From the NCBI GenBank assembly GCA_043818095.1, contig JBDRGD010000018.1:1-34355 (forward strand): a DNA stretch of 34,355 nt. The letters are read 5' to 3'. The position numbers and the translations under genes were made by a program. Positions 1 to 7,100 of this stretch are shown here, piece after piece. This DNA is from JBDRGD01 sp043818095. Its GTDB lineage: Bacteria; Chloroflexota; Dehalococcoidia; Dehalococcoidales; RBG-16-60-22. Position 1 is the stretch's first letter. Every line of letters begins with the position of its first letter. The notes beneath the pieces were generated by a model, which made no database searches, was not told the origin of the DNA, and was given only the letters and a program-made list of their open reading frames with translations.

Positions 1-332
1 CAAGATTTATCGGCACTATCTGTTAGAGTTTGCACAAGGCTCAATTTATCTTCAAACTCTTGAATGGGGTGATTTAGTTTTGACCAAGAATATACCCAGT
101 CTTTTGAGCGCAGCATCCTTGCATCAAGCCTATTTAACATATCTAAAGACTGCTGGTGCTGGGTATAAGGTATTGTTAATTCTTGATATTGCTGGCTCTG
201 GGCTTTGAAAGATTGATTAAAATGGACATTGTCAATGTATACGGCGTATATGGAAACAAATATTGCAATTAAGGCTATGGCTGGAGTTAAGAAATCCATA
301 GGATTTCTCTTAAATTGCTTCAATATAGTCAT
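1..332 (-). CDS. Partial membrane-anchored hypothetical protein, AT-rich (runs off left edge)
   Basis: An open frame of 110 codons reads leftwards from an ATG whose first base is at 332, with no stop before the window edge, so only the N-terminal part is present. The protein starts with a short basic stretch (MTILKQFKRN), then one hydrophobic segment at about residues 13-35. The rest is a polar, Gln-rich, probably helical region, so a single-pass protein with an extracytoplasmic domain is likely. The region is roughly 35-40% G+C in the lines counted, far below the rest of the window, and the change comes at the rnhA stop codon. A matching promoter lies at 368-396 and only a weak purine-rich stretch precedes the ATG. 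I do not recognise the family. Recent transfer is an inference from base composition. Confidence 0.55.
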   Translation of the reverse strand, partial: MTILKQFKRNPMDFLTPAIALIAIFVSIYAVYIDNVHFNQSFKAQSQQYQELTIPYTQHQQSLDMLNRLDARMLRSKDWVYSWSKLNHPIQEFEDKLSLVQTLTDSADKS

Positions 333-367
333 TGCTTATTTTCTAATATTTCTTTAATTGTAGTAAC

Positions 368-396
368 ACTGTAATGAGTAAAGGTATTTATGTCAA
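368..396 (-). promoter_or_regulatory. Sigma70-type promoter of the AT-rich partial gene
   Basis: On the minus strand TTGACA (391-396) is followed after exactly 17 bases by TACAGT (368-373). This would give a leader of about 30 nt before the ATG at 332. The -35 box is perfect and the -10 box matches 4 of 6 positions. Confidence 0.5.
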
Positions 397-454
397 GAGT
401 AATCAGTCAAGAACGACTGAAACTAGGGTGAAGCCTTTATTCTTGGTTGGAACT

Positions 455-850
455 TTACCCGTCCAGCGCCTGGTTCGCCAGCAGGTCCGCCTCGGCGTTC
501 TGGTCACGGGTGACGTGGGTGATGGTAAATTTCTCCAGCGCGCCCGCGAGCTGCACTATCTCCTGATATAGCGGACGCAGCGCCGCCTGTCGCACCCGGT
601 ACCTGCCCTGTATCTGCCGCACCAGCAGCTCCGAGTCCGCGTAAGCGGTCACCTCCCGCGCCCCCAGGCTCACCGCTTTCTCCAGCCCCGCGATGATTGC
701 CCGGTACTCCGCCTGGTTGTTCGTGGTCACGCCGATGCGCCGGGAGACGGTCGCCAGGAGCTTTCCCTGGGGGTCCTTGATGGTCACGCCGATGGCTGCC
801 GGTCCGGGATTGCCCCGGGATGCGCCGTCGGTCCGGATAATAACTCTCAT
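455..850 (-). CDS. rnhA: Ribonuclease HI family protein
   Basis: The protein is 131 aa. RNase HI cleaves the RNA strand of RNA-DNA hybrids and removes primers and R-loops. The four acidic active-site residues of the family can be placed: D8 in RTDGASRGNPG, E48 in NNQAEY, D72 in YADSELL, and D122 near the C-terminus in NAEADLLAN. The frame is open further upstream, but that part lies inside the preceding gene. The ATG at 850 gives the standard family N-terminus, and an AGGTG lies just before it. The start is 5 bp downstream of the DUF164 stop codon, so the two genes are probably co-transcribed and translationally coupled. The length suits the short bacterial RNase HI-like group that lacks the basic protrusion. 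Confidence 0.88.
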   Translation of the reverse strand: MRVIIRTDGASRGNPGPAAIGVTIKDPQGKLLATVSRRIGVTTNNQAEYRAIIAGLEKAVSLGAREVTAYADSELLVRQIQGRYRVRQAALRPLYQEIVQLAGALEKFTITHVTRDQNAEADLLANQALDG

Positions 851-855
851 AACAC

Positions 856-1551
856 CTAGGGCAGGAATAGTATCCGCCCGCAGCTGTTGCAGTGCGCCAG
901 CACCCCGCCGCGGACCTGCTGTATCTGGCTTGAGGAGAGCGATATGCGGCAGGCGCGGCAGATGCCCTGCGCTACCTGGGCCACAGCCTCTCCCTTGTTC
1001 TGGCGCAGGTTTTCGTAGAACTCCAGGGTGGCGGGGTCGACGACCGCAGCCGTCCCGGCGCGCTGTTCTTTCAACTTCTCCAGTTTCGCTTCCGTCTCCT
1101 TGAGCTCCGCGGTGAGCCGTTGCTGTCTTTCCTGCCAACCCCGCTCCATTTCCCGGTATTCCCCCTCCCCTTTTGCCAGGGCAGTTTCTTCTGCCTCCGC
1201 CCGCTCCAGCAGCTCCAACGCCGCCGTCTCCTGCTGGTCATGCCGCTGTCTCAGGAGATTGTCTTCCTGCTGCAGGCTGGAAAGCTCTTTCGGGTTATTG
1301 ATTTTGCCGCCGTAAAGGCGCTTCTCCACCTCGGCAATCTTGGTGGCAAGGTCTTTGCTTTCGTTTTCCTGGGAGCGCTGCTGCTTTTTCAGTTCCGCGA
1401 GCCCCGCGGCCGCCTTCTCCAGGCGGTTCCGGGCGGCATCCAGCTCACGCCGGTCGCCCACGCGGGCCTGCATCTCCTGGCGCTGTTTCTCCTGCGCCGC
1501 GATTTCCAGGTCGAGTTCCTGCAACTCGTAAAGCTGTCTGGGGGTATTCAT
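856..1551 (-). CDS. DUF164 / C4-type zinc-ribbon coiled-coil protein
   Basis: The protein is 231 aa. It is a long charged coiled coil (about residues 5-170) followed by a C-terminal zinc ribbon with paired cysteines C198/C201 and C221/C224 (CRAC...CNSC). This is the architecture of the DUF164 (COG1579) family, whose biochemical role is poorly defined; nucleic-acid binding has been proposed. Possible starts are TTG 1587, ATG 1560 and ATG 1551. The promoter -10 box covers 1559-1564, which excludes the first two and supports 1551. That start sits about where transcription should begin, so the mRNA may be leaderless. rnhA follows after 5 bp. Confidence 0.82.
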   Translation of the reverse strand: MNTPRQLYELQELDLEIAAQEKQRQEMQARVGDRRELDAARNRLEKAAAGLAELKKQQRSQENESKDLATKIAEVEKRLYGGKINNPKELSSLQQEDNLLRQRHDQQETAALELLERAEAEETALAKGEGEYREMERGWQERQQRLTAELKETEAKLEKLKEQRAGTAAVVDPATLEFYENLRQNKGEAVAQVAQGICRACRISLSSSQIQQVRGGVLAHCNSCGRILFLP

Positions 1552-1558
1552 CCCACCC

Positions 1559-1587
1559 ATTCTACACAGCCGCCGCGCAAATGGCAA
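1559..1587 (-). promoter_or_regulatory. Promoter of the DUF164-rnhA operon (predicted leaderless)
   Basis: TTGCCA (1582-1587) is followed after 17 bases by TAGAAT (1559-1564) on the minus strand, each matching the sigma70 consensus at 5 of 6 positions. Only 7 bases separate the -10 box from the ATG at 1551, so the expected transcription start falls on or next to the start codon. Confidence 0.6.
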
Positions 1588-1624
1588 AAAGCGACAAAAT
1601 CGGCTGGATATAATAGAACATCTG

Positions 1625-1633
1625 TGCTATTAT
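1625..1633 (+). promoter_or_regulatory. Extended -10 promoter of the terminase module
   Basis: TGCTATTAT has the TGn extension directly before a TATTAT box. No good -35 box is visible, as is common for extended -10 promoters. A strong purine-rich ribosome site (1646-1656) and an ATG at 1664 follow. A second TATAAT at 1609-1614 has no -35 partner. The region is divergent from the DUF164 promoter. Confidence 0.45.
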
Positions 1634-1663
1634 GCAACGCATCCTGAGGAAGGGGAGACGAAC

Positions 1664-1822
1664 ATGAGACTGCTAAAGTTAGCCGTCGAGAAGCAGCGGT
1701 GGGACCTGGCAGCCCACACCATTGTTCTGGCGACGGCCAGAATACTGCAAAAAGGGGGGAAGCCGAATGCCCGCAAAAACACGCCGAAAAAAGGGCGCCT
1801 CAAAAAGCGGGGCGAAAAGTGA
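1664..1822 (+). CDS. Small basic hypothetical protein (52 aa) heading the terminase module
   Basis: A 53-codon frame starts with ATG behind the strong ribosome-binding stretch GAGGAAGGGGAG. The N-terminal half looks helical (MRLLKLAVEKQRWDLAAHT) and the C-terminal half is very rich in Lys and Arg. Its last 56 bases overlap the next gene in another frame. The good ribosome site and a plausible promoter argue that it is translated. I do not recognise the family. Small basic proteins next to terminases are often phage packaging or DNA-binding proteins, but that is only context. Confidence 0.5.
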   Translation: MRLLKLAVEKQRWDLAAHTIVLATARILQKGGKPNARKNTPKKGRLKKRGEK

Positions 1823-2132
1823 CGCGCCCCGCTTTTACGCCATGGTGCTGGACGAGGCGGAACAACTCGATTTCGAGCTCGCTGCCGGAGTCAACGGCAT
1901 CGACGACGAAATCGCGCTGCTGCGCGTTAAAATCAAGACCCTGGTGGGCAACGACCCGCAGAACCTGAGGCTCCTGGTGGAAGCCACCAACGCCCTGGAA
2001 AGGCTGGTGCGCACCCGCTACCGCATTACCCGGGAGCAGCGGAAGGGCCTGAAGGAAGCCATCGGCAACGTGCTGAAAGACATCATCATCCCCCTGGGCA
2101 TCAGCGTGGGAGGGGCGGTCCTTGAGCGGTGA
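1767..2132 (+). CDS. Hypothetical protein next to terminase (possible small-subunit partner)
   Basis: The protein is 121 aa. It starts at the ATG behind AAAGGGGGGAAG, not at the open frame's earlier in-frame ATG at 1722, which has no ribosome site. It has a basic N-terminal tail (about residues 1-20), then an acidic-to-mixed helical body, and a hydrophobic Ile/Leu/Gly-rich C-terminus. The conserved-looking core contains DDEIALLRVKI and ALERLVRTRYRI. Its stop overlaps the TTG start of the terminase by 11 bp, which implies coupled translation. Position immediately before a large terminase would fit a small terminase subunit, but no helix-turn-helix is obvious, so the function is left open. Confidence 0.68.
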   Translation: MPAKTRRKKGASKSGAKSDAPRFYAMVLDEAEQLDFELAAGVNGIDDEIALLRVKIKTLVGNDPQNLRLLVEATNALERLVRTRYRITREQRKGLKEAIGNVLKDIIIPLGISVGGAVLER

Positions 2133-3526
2133 GAATGCTTCCGAAGGGCCTACCCTTTGCCGGCTGCGGCACTACCAGCGGGAGGTCGCCCGGGCGGTCC
2201 TGGAGAGCGTCTTCGCCCGCCGGGGGCTGACCTTTTCCGTGGAAATCGCCCGGCAGGGAGGCAAGAACGAGCTTTCCGCCCAGCTGGAACTGCTCCTTCT
2301 CACCCTGCATATCGCGGAGCCGAAAAATCTGGTAAAGTGCGCCCCCACCTTCCGGCCGCAGTCCCTCATCTCCATGATGCGTTTGCGGGACCGCCTGGAG
2401 GACGCCGGCTTTCACGGTATCTGGACGCCGGAGCAGGGGCTACATCATCCGGCTGGGGAACGCGCGGGCGCTTTTCCTCTCCGCGGACGTCTCCGCCAAT
2501 GTGGTGGGCAATACCGCCCACCTGCTGCTGGAAATCGACGAGTCCCAGGACGTCAGCAAAGAGAAATATACCAAGGAGTTCAAGCCGATGGGGGCGACGA
2601 CCAACGTCACCACGGTGCACTACGGCACCACCTGGGACGACACCACCCTGCTGGAGGAGGTCAAGCAGACCAACCTGGAGCTGGAGCGCAAGGACGGCAT
2701 CCGCCGCCACTTCCGCTACGACTGGGAAGAAGTGGCCCGGCACAACCCGGACTACCGCGCCTATGTTGAGAGCGAGCGGGAGCGGCTGGGAGAAGACCAC
2801 CCGCTCTTCCTGACGCAGTACCGCCTCCTGCCGCTGCGCGGTGGCGGCGGCTTTCTCAGCCTGACCCAGCGGGCGCAACTCCAGGGAGAGCATTCCCGCC
2901 GGGCGCAGCCGGAGCAAGGGCGAGTCTACCTCGCGGGCATCAACCTGGCGGGGGAAGCGGAACAGGGGGATGAGGATGTCCTGAAAGCGGGCGTGTCGCG
3001 GCGGGACGCCACCGTGGTCACTATCGGCGAGCTGGACACCTCGGCCGGCGGCGGGATTATCCGGGAGCCCTGCATCCGCATCGTCCAGCACTACGCCTGG
3101 ACGGGGGAAAAGCACGCAGCACTGTATCCCCGTCTGGTGGACCTGCTGAAAAATGTCTGGCGCTGCCGCCGCATCGTCGTCGATGCCACGGGTATCGGCG
3201 AGCCGGTAAGCTCCTTCCTGCGGCAGGCGCTGGGCAGAAGGGTGCTGCCCTTCAAGTTCACCCCCCAGGCCAAGTCCGAGCTCGGCTTTAACCTGCTCGC
3301 GGCGGTGAACTCCGGCCGGCTGAAAATGTACCACGGCGACGGTTCCCCCGAGTGCCGTGAGTTCTGGCAGGAGATGGAGCGGAGTAAAAGCCAGTACCGC
3401 CAGAACCAGACCATGAACTTCTACGTCGACCCCGCGCAGGGGCACGACGATTTCCTGATGAGCCTGGCGCTGCTGGTGGAGGCCGCCCGCGGCTATACCC
3501 CGCGCGGCGCGAAGGGTAACGCGTAA
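2122..3526 (+). pseudogene. Phage-type terminase large subunit, frameshifted
   Basis: Terminases package phage DNA with an ATPase and a headful nuclease. The TTG start at 2122 follows GGGAGGGG by about 8 bases. A deviant Walker A (ARQGGKNE) is at residues 43-50 and a Walker B (LLLEIDE) lies near 2519-2540. The C-terminal RNase H-like nuclease includes VVDATGIG and the late GHDD motif. The frame breaks at the GGGG at 2436-2439. Deleting one G joins both halves into one 467-aa protein reading EQGYIIRLGNARALF across the joint. The first nuclease acid, usually in a GIDLAGE-like motif, is Asn here (GINLAGE, near 2938-2958). No portal, capsid, tail or integrase genes are nearby. It may be a decayed or domesticated phage gene, although the extra G may also be a sequence error. 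Confidence 0.8.
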
Positions 3527-3588
3527 GGCGGGGCTTTTCCCAGCCGGACTTCGAGAAAGCCGCTGCCTGTTCAGTAAAAGCGGTTTCA

Positions 3589-3597
3589 TGCTATCAT
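3589..3597 (+). promoter_or_regulatory. Extended -10 promoter of the S41 protease operon
   Basis: TGCTATCAT combines a TGn extension with TATCAT. The -35 region is poor. The predicted transcription start near 3604 lies upstream of the AAGGAG at 3617-3622. This rules against the upstream in-frame ATG at 3588 as the protease start. Confidence 0.42.
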
Positions 3598-3635
3598 GTT
3601 CAAAGAACTATTTATTAAGGAGCCGCGTTTACCCC

Positions 3636-4772
3636 ATGACCCGGACGATAAAGTTTGCCCTCGGTATCATTCTCGTGGCTATCCTGGTCCTCGTCTTCGG
3701 CGCGGGCTACCAGATGGGCAGCGATGCCCGGATAAGCCGGGGGAGCGACCTCGGTACCGTCCAGGAAGTCTGGAACCTCCTCTCCCGGGAATATGTTGAA
3801 CCGGACAGGCTGGACCCAGAGGAATACAGCCGCGCGGCCATCGACGGCATTCTCAACAAGCTCAACGACCCGTATACCTCTTACCTCAATGCCAACGACT
3901 TCGAGCTCGGGATGAGCGACCTCAGGGGTGCGTTCCAGGGTATCGGCGCCCACGTCACTATCAGGGACGACCGCCTGACCGTCATCGCCCCCATCGCCGG
4001 CTCCCCGGCGGAGGAAGCGGGCATCCTTCCCGGGGACGCCATCCTTGAGGTGGACGGCGTCGCTACGGCAAACCTGAGCCTGGCGGAGGCCGTCCTGAAA
4101 ATCCGCGGACCGGAAGGCACGCCGGTCCGTCTGCTCATCCTCCATGAAGGCGCTGCCGACCCCCTGGAAATTGTCATCACCCGGGCCCGTGTGGAAATCA
4201 CTAGCGTTGCCGGTGAGATGCGGGGAGAAATCGCTTACATTAAAATTACTGAGTTTTCGGACAACACGGACGAGGAGCTGCTGTCAGTCCTCACGAAGCT
4301 TACGCCCAACGCCCGGGGCATCGTTCTGGACCTCCGCAGCAACCCCGGCGGACTACTGGGTACGGTGGTCGAAATCGCCAGCTATTTCCTGAAAGACGGC
4401 ACCGTGGCCATGGTCAGATACAGTGACCAGACGGTAACCACCGAGAACGTCCGCAAACAGTCCTTCACCACGGACCTGCCCATGGTCGTCCTCGTTGACA
4501 GCCATAGCGCCAGCGGCAGTGAGGTGCTCTCCGGCGCCCTGCAAGACCGTCACCGCGCCCTCATCGCGGGAACGACCACCTTCGGCAAGGGCAGCGTCAA
4601 CATTCTCCGCGGGCTCAGCGACGGCTCCGGACTCTATATCACCACGGCGCGCTGGCTCACCCCGGACGGCCGCCTCATCGAAGGCCAGGGCATCGTGCCG
4701 GACCAGGAGCTGACCGTCACCGGGGAGGATGCCATCCGCTGGGCGATAGGTTACCTTACCGGCAATCCCTGA
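3636..4772 (+). CDS. S41 family C-terminal processing peptidase (CtpA-like)
   Basis: The protein is 378 aa. It has an N-terminal membrane anchor or signal segment (about residues 6-24), then a PDZ domain (about 98-175) that binds substrate C-termini. The S41 protease domain follows. The nucleophile is S293 in SASGSE and the general base is K318 in FGKGS, 25 residues later as in the family. The third residue of the usual Ser-Lys-Gln triad, four residues after the Lys, is Asn (N322) instead of Gln. Such proteases act outside the membrane on C-termini of envelope or secreted proteins. The ATG at 3636 is chosen because AAGGAG precedes it and the promoter overlaps the earlier ATG at 3588. It is the first gene of a plus-strand run to 7100. 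Confidence 0.9.
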   Translation: MTRTIKFALGIILVAILVLVFGAGYQMGSDARISRGSDLGTVQEVWNLLSREYVEPDRLDPEEYSRAAIDGILNKLNDPYTSYLNANDFELGMSDLRGAFQGIGAHVTIRDDRLTVIAPIAGSPAEEAGILPGDAILEVDGVATANLSLAEAVLKIRGPEGTPVRLLILHEGAADPLEIVITRARVEITSVAGEMRGEIAYIKITEFSDNTDEELLSVLTKLTPNARGIVLDLRSNPGGLLGTVVEIASYFLKDGTVAMVRYSDQTVTTENVRKQSFTTDLPMVVLVDSHSASGSEVLSGALQDRHRALIAGTTTFGKGSVNILRGLSDGSGLYITTARWLTPDGRLIEGQGIVPDQELTVTGEDAIRWAIGYLTGNP

Positions 4773-4790
4773 TTTATTGAGGGTACCGCT

Positions 4791-5360
4791 ATGACGACTG
4801 GAAATATTCTGGAAGCCACCATTAACGAGAGCCGGCTCATCATCAAGCAGGGAGACATTACCCGGGAGACCACGGACGCCATCGTCAACGCCGCCAACTC
4901 CAGCCTGATGGGCGGCGGCGGCGTGGACGGCGCTATTCACCGCGCCGGCGGGCCAATGATTTTACAGGAGTGCCGCCAGATCGTTGACCGCCAGGGAAGC
5001 CTCCCCACCGGCAACGCCGTCATGACCAGCGGGGGTGAACTCCCCGCCAGGTTCGTGATTCATACCGTCGGACCTATCTGGTACGGCGGCAACCGCAGGG
5101 AAGCTGACCTACTCCGCTGCGCCTACGGGGAGAGCCTGAAAATCGCCGCGGAGAACCGCCTGGCCAGCATCTCCTTCCCCTCCATCAGCACCGGGGCTTA
5201 CGGCTACCCCGTGGAAAAGGCGGCCGCCGTAGCGCTGGAGACGGTTAACGCCTTCCTCCGGGAACACACCACGACCCTCAGGGAAGTGGTCTTTGTCCTT
5301 TTCGATGCGAGGACCTTTACCGCATATGCAGATGCGTTGAAGAAAATAATTCCTTCATAA
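4791..5360 (+). CDS. Macro domain protein (ADP-ribose binding / O-acetyl-ADP-ribose deacetylase-like)
   Basis: The protein is 189 aa and consists of one macro domain. The ligand-binding signatures are GDIT at 21-24, the NAAN motif from N33, the glycine-rich loop GGGGVDGAIH at 41-50, and STGAYGYP further on. These match the MacroD/YmdB-type group, which hydrolyses O-acetyl-ADP-ribose and can remove ADP-ribose from acidic residues. The true substrate cannot be read from sequence. GAGGGT precedes the ATG, which starts 18 bp after the protease stop, so co-transcription is likely. No ADP-ribosyltransferase gene is visible in the window. Confidence 0.9.
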   Translation: MTTGNILEATINESRLIIKQGDITRETTDAIVNAANSSLMGGGGVDGAIHRAGGPMILQECRQIVDRQGSLPTGNAVMTSGGELPARFVIHTVGPIWYGGNRREADLLRCAYGESLKIAAENRLASISFPSISTGAYGYPVEKAAAVALETVNAFLREHTTTLREVVFVLFDARTFTAYADALKKIIPS

Positions 5361-5372
5361 AGGCGGTGCCAG

Positions 5373-5885
5373 ATGATTTTGGTCGACCTCTTCGCCGGGT
5401 TCATTCTCATCGTCGGCCTCCTCACCGGATTGAAGGAAGGCGCGGTCAAGCATTTCTTCAACCTGATGATAGCGGTGGTGGCCATCCCGCTGACCGGCCT
5501 CAGCTATCACCTGGTGGCCGCTATCCTCTCTATTATGCCGGGCACCGACTGGGAAAACTTCATCGCTTTCTTCATCACGCTGGCGATTTTCAACATCGTT
5601 TTGCACATCATCGTGTTCCTCCCGCGAAAAATGGTGCAGGCCATCTGGAAAAAGGGGGCGCTTTACCGCGTCCTGGGCGGAGCCCTGAATCTGGCCGAGG
5701 TGAGCATCGGGCTGGTGGTCCTTGTTCTCGTCATGGGGGCATACCCGATTTTCGACTGGCTGACCGCGGTGGTCACCGGCGCCAGCGTCCCCGCCTGGCT
5801 GGTGGACCACCTGAATTTCGTTGCCCAGATGCTGCCGGAAAACTTCCGGGCCGCCGGACCCACCGTCTGGTTTCCCGACAAATAA
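5373..5885 (+). CDS. Multi-spanning membrane protein, CvpA-like
   Basis: The protein is 170 aa with about four hydrophobic segments (roughly residues 3-20, 28-52, 62-85 and 105-130) and a short polar C-terminus. The N-terminal pattern, an Asp in the first helix followed by a glycine-spaced LxxGLKEGAVK, resembles CvpA family proteins, but the match is judged by eye. It begins 12 bp after the macro-domain gene with a GGCGGT purine stretch upstream and lies in the same run. An unrelated small integral membrane protein remains possible. Confidence 0.55.
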   Translation: MILVDLFAGFILIVGLLTGLKEGAVKHFFNLMIAVVAIPLTGLSYHLVAAILSIMPGTDWENFIAFFITLAIFNIVLHIIVFLPRKMVQAIWKKGALYRVLGGALNLAEVSIGLVVLVLVMGAYPIFDWLTAVVTGASVPAWLVDHLNFVAQMLPENFRAAGPTVWFPDK

Positions 5886-5930
5886 CAGACACTCCCTGCC
5901 CGAATGCCGGGAAAGTCATGCGGAGGACCA

Positions 5931-7100
5931 TTGCCTTCAGATAAAGTCTATCATGACCGGAACCTCCAGATAATCTTCGGGATTACCCTGATGGCGGTGC
6001 TCGGCGTCTCCAGCGTTGCCCCCGCCCTGCCCACCATCATGCAAACGCTGCAAATCTCCCACACCCAGGTCGCCCTGCTCATCTCCGTCTATACCCTCCC
6101 GGGCATCTTCCTCAGCCCCGTCGCCGGCATTCTCAGCGACCGTGTCGGCCGGAAGCGCCTGGTGGTCCCCGCCCTTTTCTTTTTCGGCATCACCGGCGGC
6201 GCCTGCGCCCTGACCACCAGTCTCTCGATGCTGCTCGTCCTCCGGGCGTTCCAGGGTTTCAGCGCCGCGATACTGGGCACTCTGAACCTCACTCTCATCG
6301 GCGACCTGTTTTCCGGGACCCGCCGCGCCGAGGCCATGGGCATTAACGCCAGCATCCTCAGCTTCGGCACGTTCTCTTACCCCTTAATCGGCGGCACCCT
6401 GGCGACCTTTGCCTGGAACTACCCGTTTCTCATGCCCCTGGTAGCGATACCCGTCGGCTTTCTCGCCCTCCGCTACCTCAACAACCCGGAACCGAAAAGC
6501 CAGGGCTCCCTCACCAGCTACCTCTCCGGGGCCTGGTCTTACCTGAAAGACCCCAAGGTCCAGAGCGTCTTTCTGCTGACGGTCATCGGCTTCGGACTGC
6601 TCTACGGGGTGATGATTACCTATAACCCCCTTTACCTGAACAGCGCCTTCGGGGCTTCGCCCTTTACCATCGGTATCATCAGCGCCAGCATGTCCCTGGT
6701 AACGGCTCTGGTCGCCTCGCAGCTGGGAAGGCTGGCGAAGGTCTTCAGCATGGCGAGCCTTATGAAGCTGGGCTTTCTGGTGATGGCCCTGCCCATGGCG
6801 GCGATACCGCTGATTCCGAACCTGGGACTGGAGGTCCTCCCGGTCGTGGTCTGGGGCGCGGGCTGGGCGATTGTCTTCCCGGCCGTGCAGGTCTATCTCA
6901 CCACGAAGGCGCCCCCGGAGTACCGCGCTATCTTCATGGCGCTCAACGGCACGACGCTCTACCTGGGGCAGACCATCGGGCCCGTATTCATGGGAATGGC
7001 TTTCACGCTGGGAGGCTACGAGGCGATTTACTTCTCCGGCGCCGCCGTTGCCCTGCTCGTGGCCGCCGTCGGCTTCATCGGCGGCAGGATAATGCGCTAG
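5931..7100 (+). CDS. MFS transporter (drug-efflux-like)
   Basis: The protein is about 389 aa with 12 predicted membrane helices. The family loop between helices 2 and 3 is present as GILSDRVGRKRL. The N-terminal pattern VAPALPTIMQTL resembles DHA1-type drug:proton antiporters, but the substrate is unknown. The open frame extends to an ATG at 5904. The TTG at 5931 is preferred because GGAGG lies at 5922-5926, whereas the ATG has no ribosome site. The TAG stop shares the palindrome CTAG with the mutM stop on the other strand, so the genes overlap tail to tail by 4 bp. Confidence 0.85.
   Translation: MPSDKVYHDRNLQIIFGITLMAVLGVSSVAPALPTIMQTLQISHTQVALLISVYTLPGIFLSPVAGILSDRVGRKRLVVPALFFFGITGGACALTTSLSMLLVLRAFQGFSAAILGTLNLTLIGDLFSGTRRAEAMGINASILSFGTFSYPLIGGTLATFAWNYPFLMPLVAIPVGFLALRYLNNPEPKSQGSLTSYLSGAWSYLKDPKVQSVFLLTVIGFGLLYGVMITYNPLYLNSAFGASPFTIGIISASMSLVTALVASQLGRLAKVFSMASLMKLGFLVMALPMAAIPLIPNLGLEVLPVVVWGAGWAIVFPAVQVYLTTKAPPEYRAIFMALNGTTLYLGQTIGPVFMGMAFTLGGYEAIYFSGAAVALLVAAVGFIGGRIMR

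Noticed and set aside
374..571. Plus-strand ORF of 65 codons starting in the AT-rich segment
   Set aside because: It runs into the reverse of rnhA and has no ribosome site. Its first half overlaps the minus-strand promoter.
3553..3588. Possible terminator hairpin after the terminase (AAGCCGCT pairing with AGCGGTTT)
   Set aside because: The loop is long, the stem needs a wobble pair, and no T run follows; the region is better explained by the next promoter.
2366..3589. 407-codon minus-strand open frame
   Set aside because: It is opposite the terminase and lacks any start signal or domain; terminase motifs are clear on the other strand.
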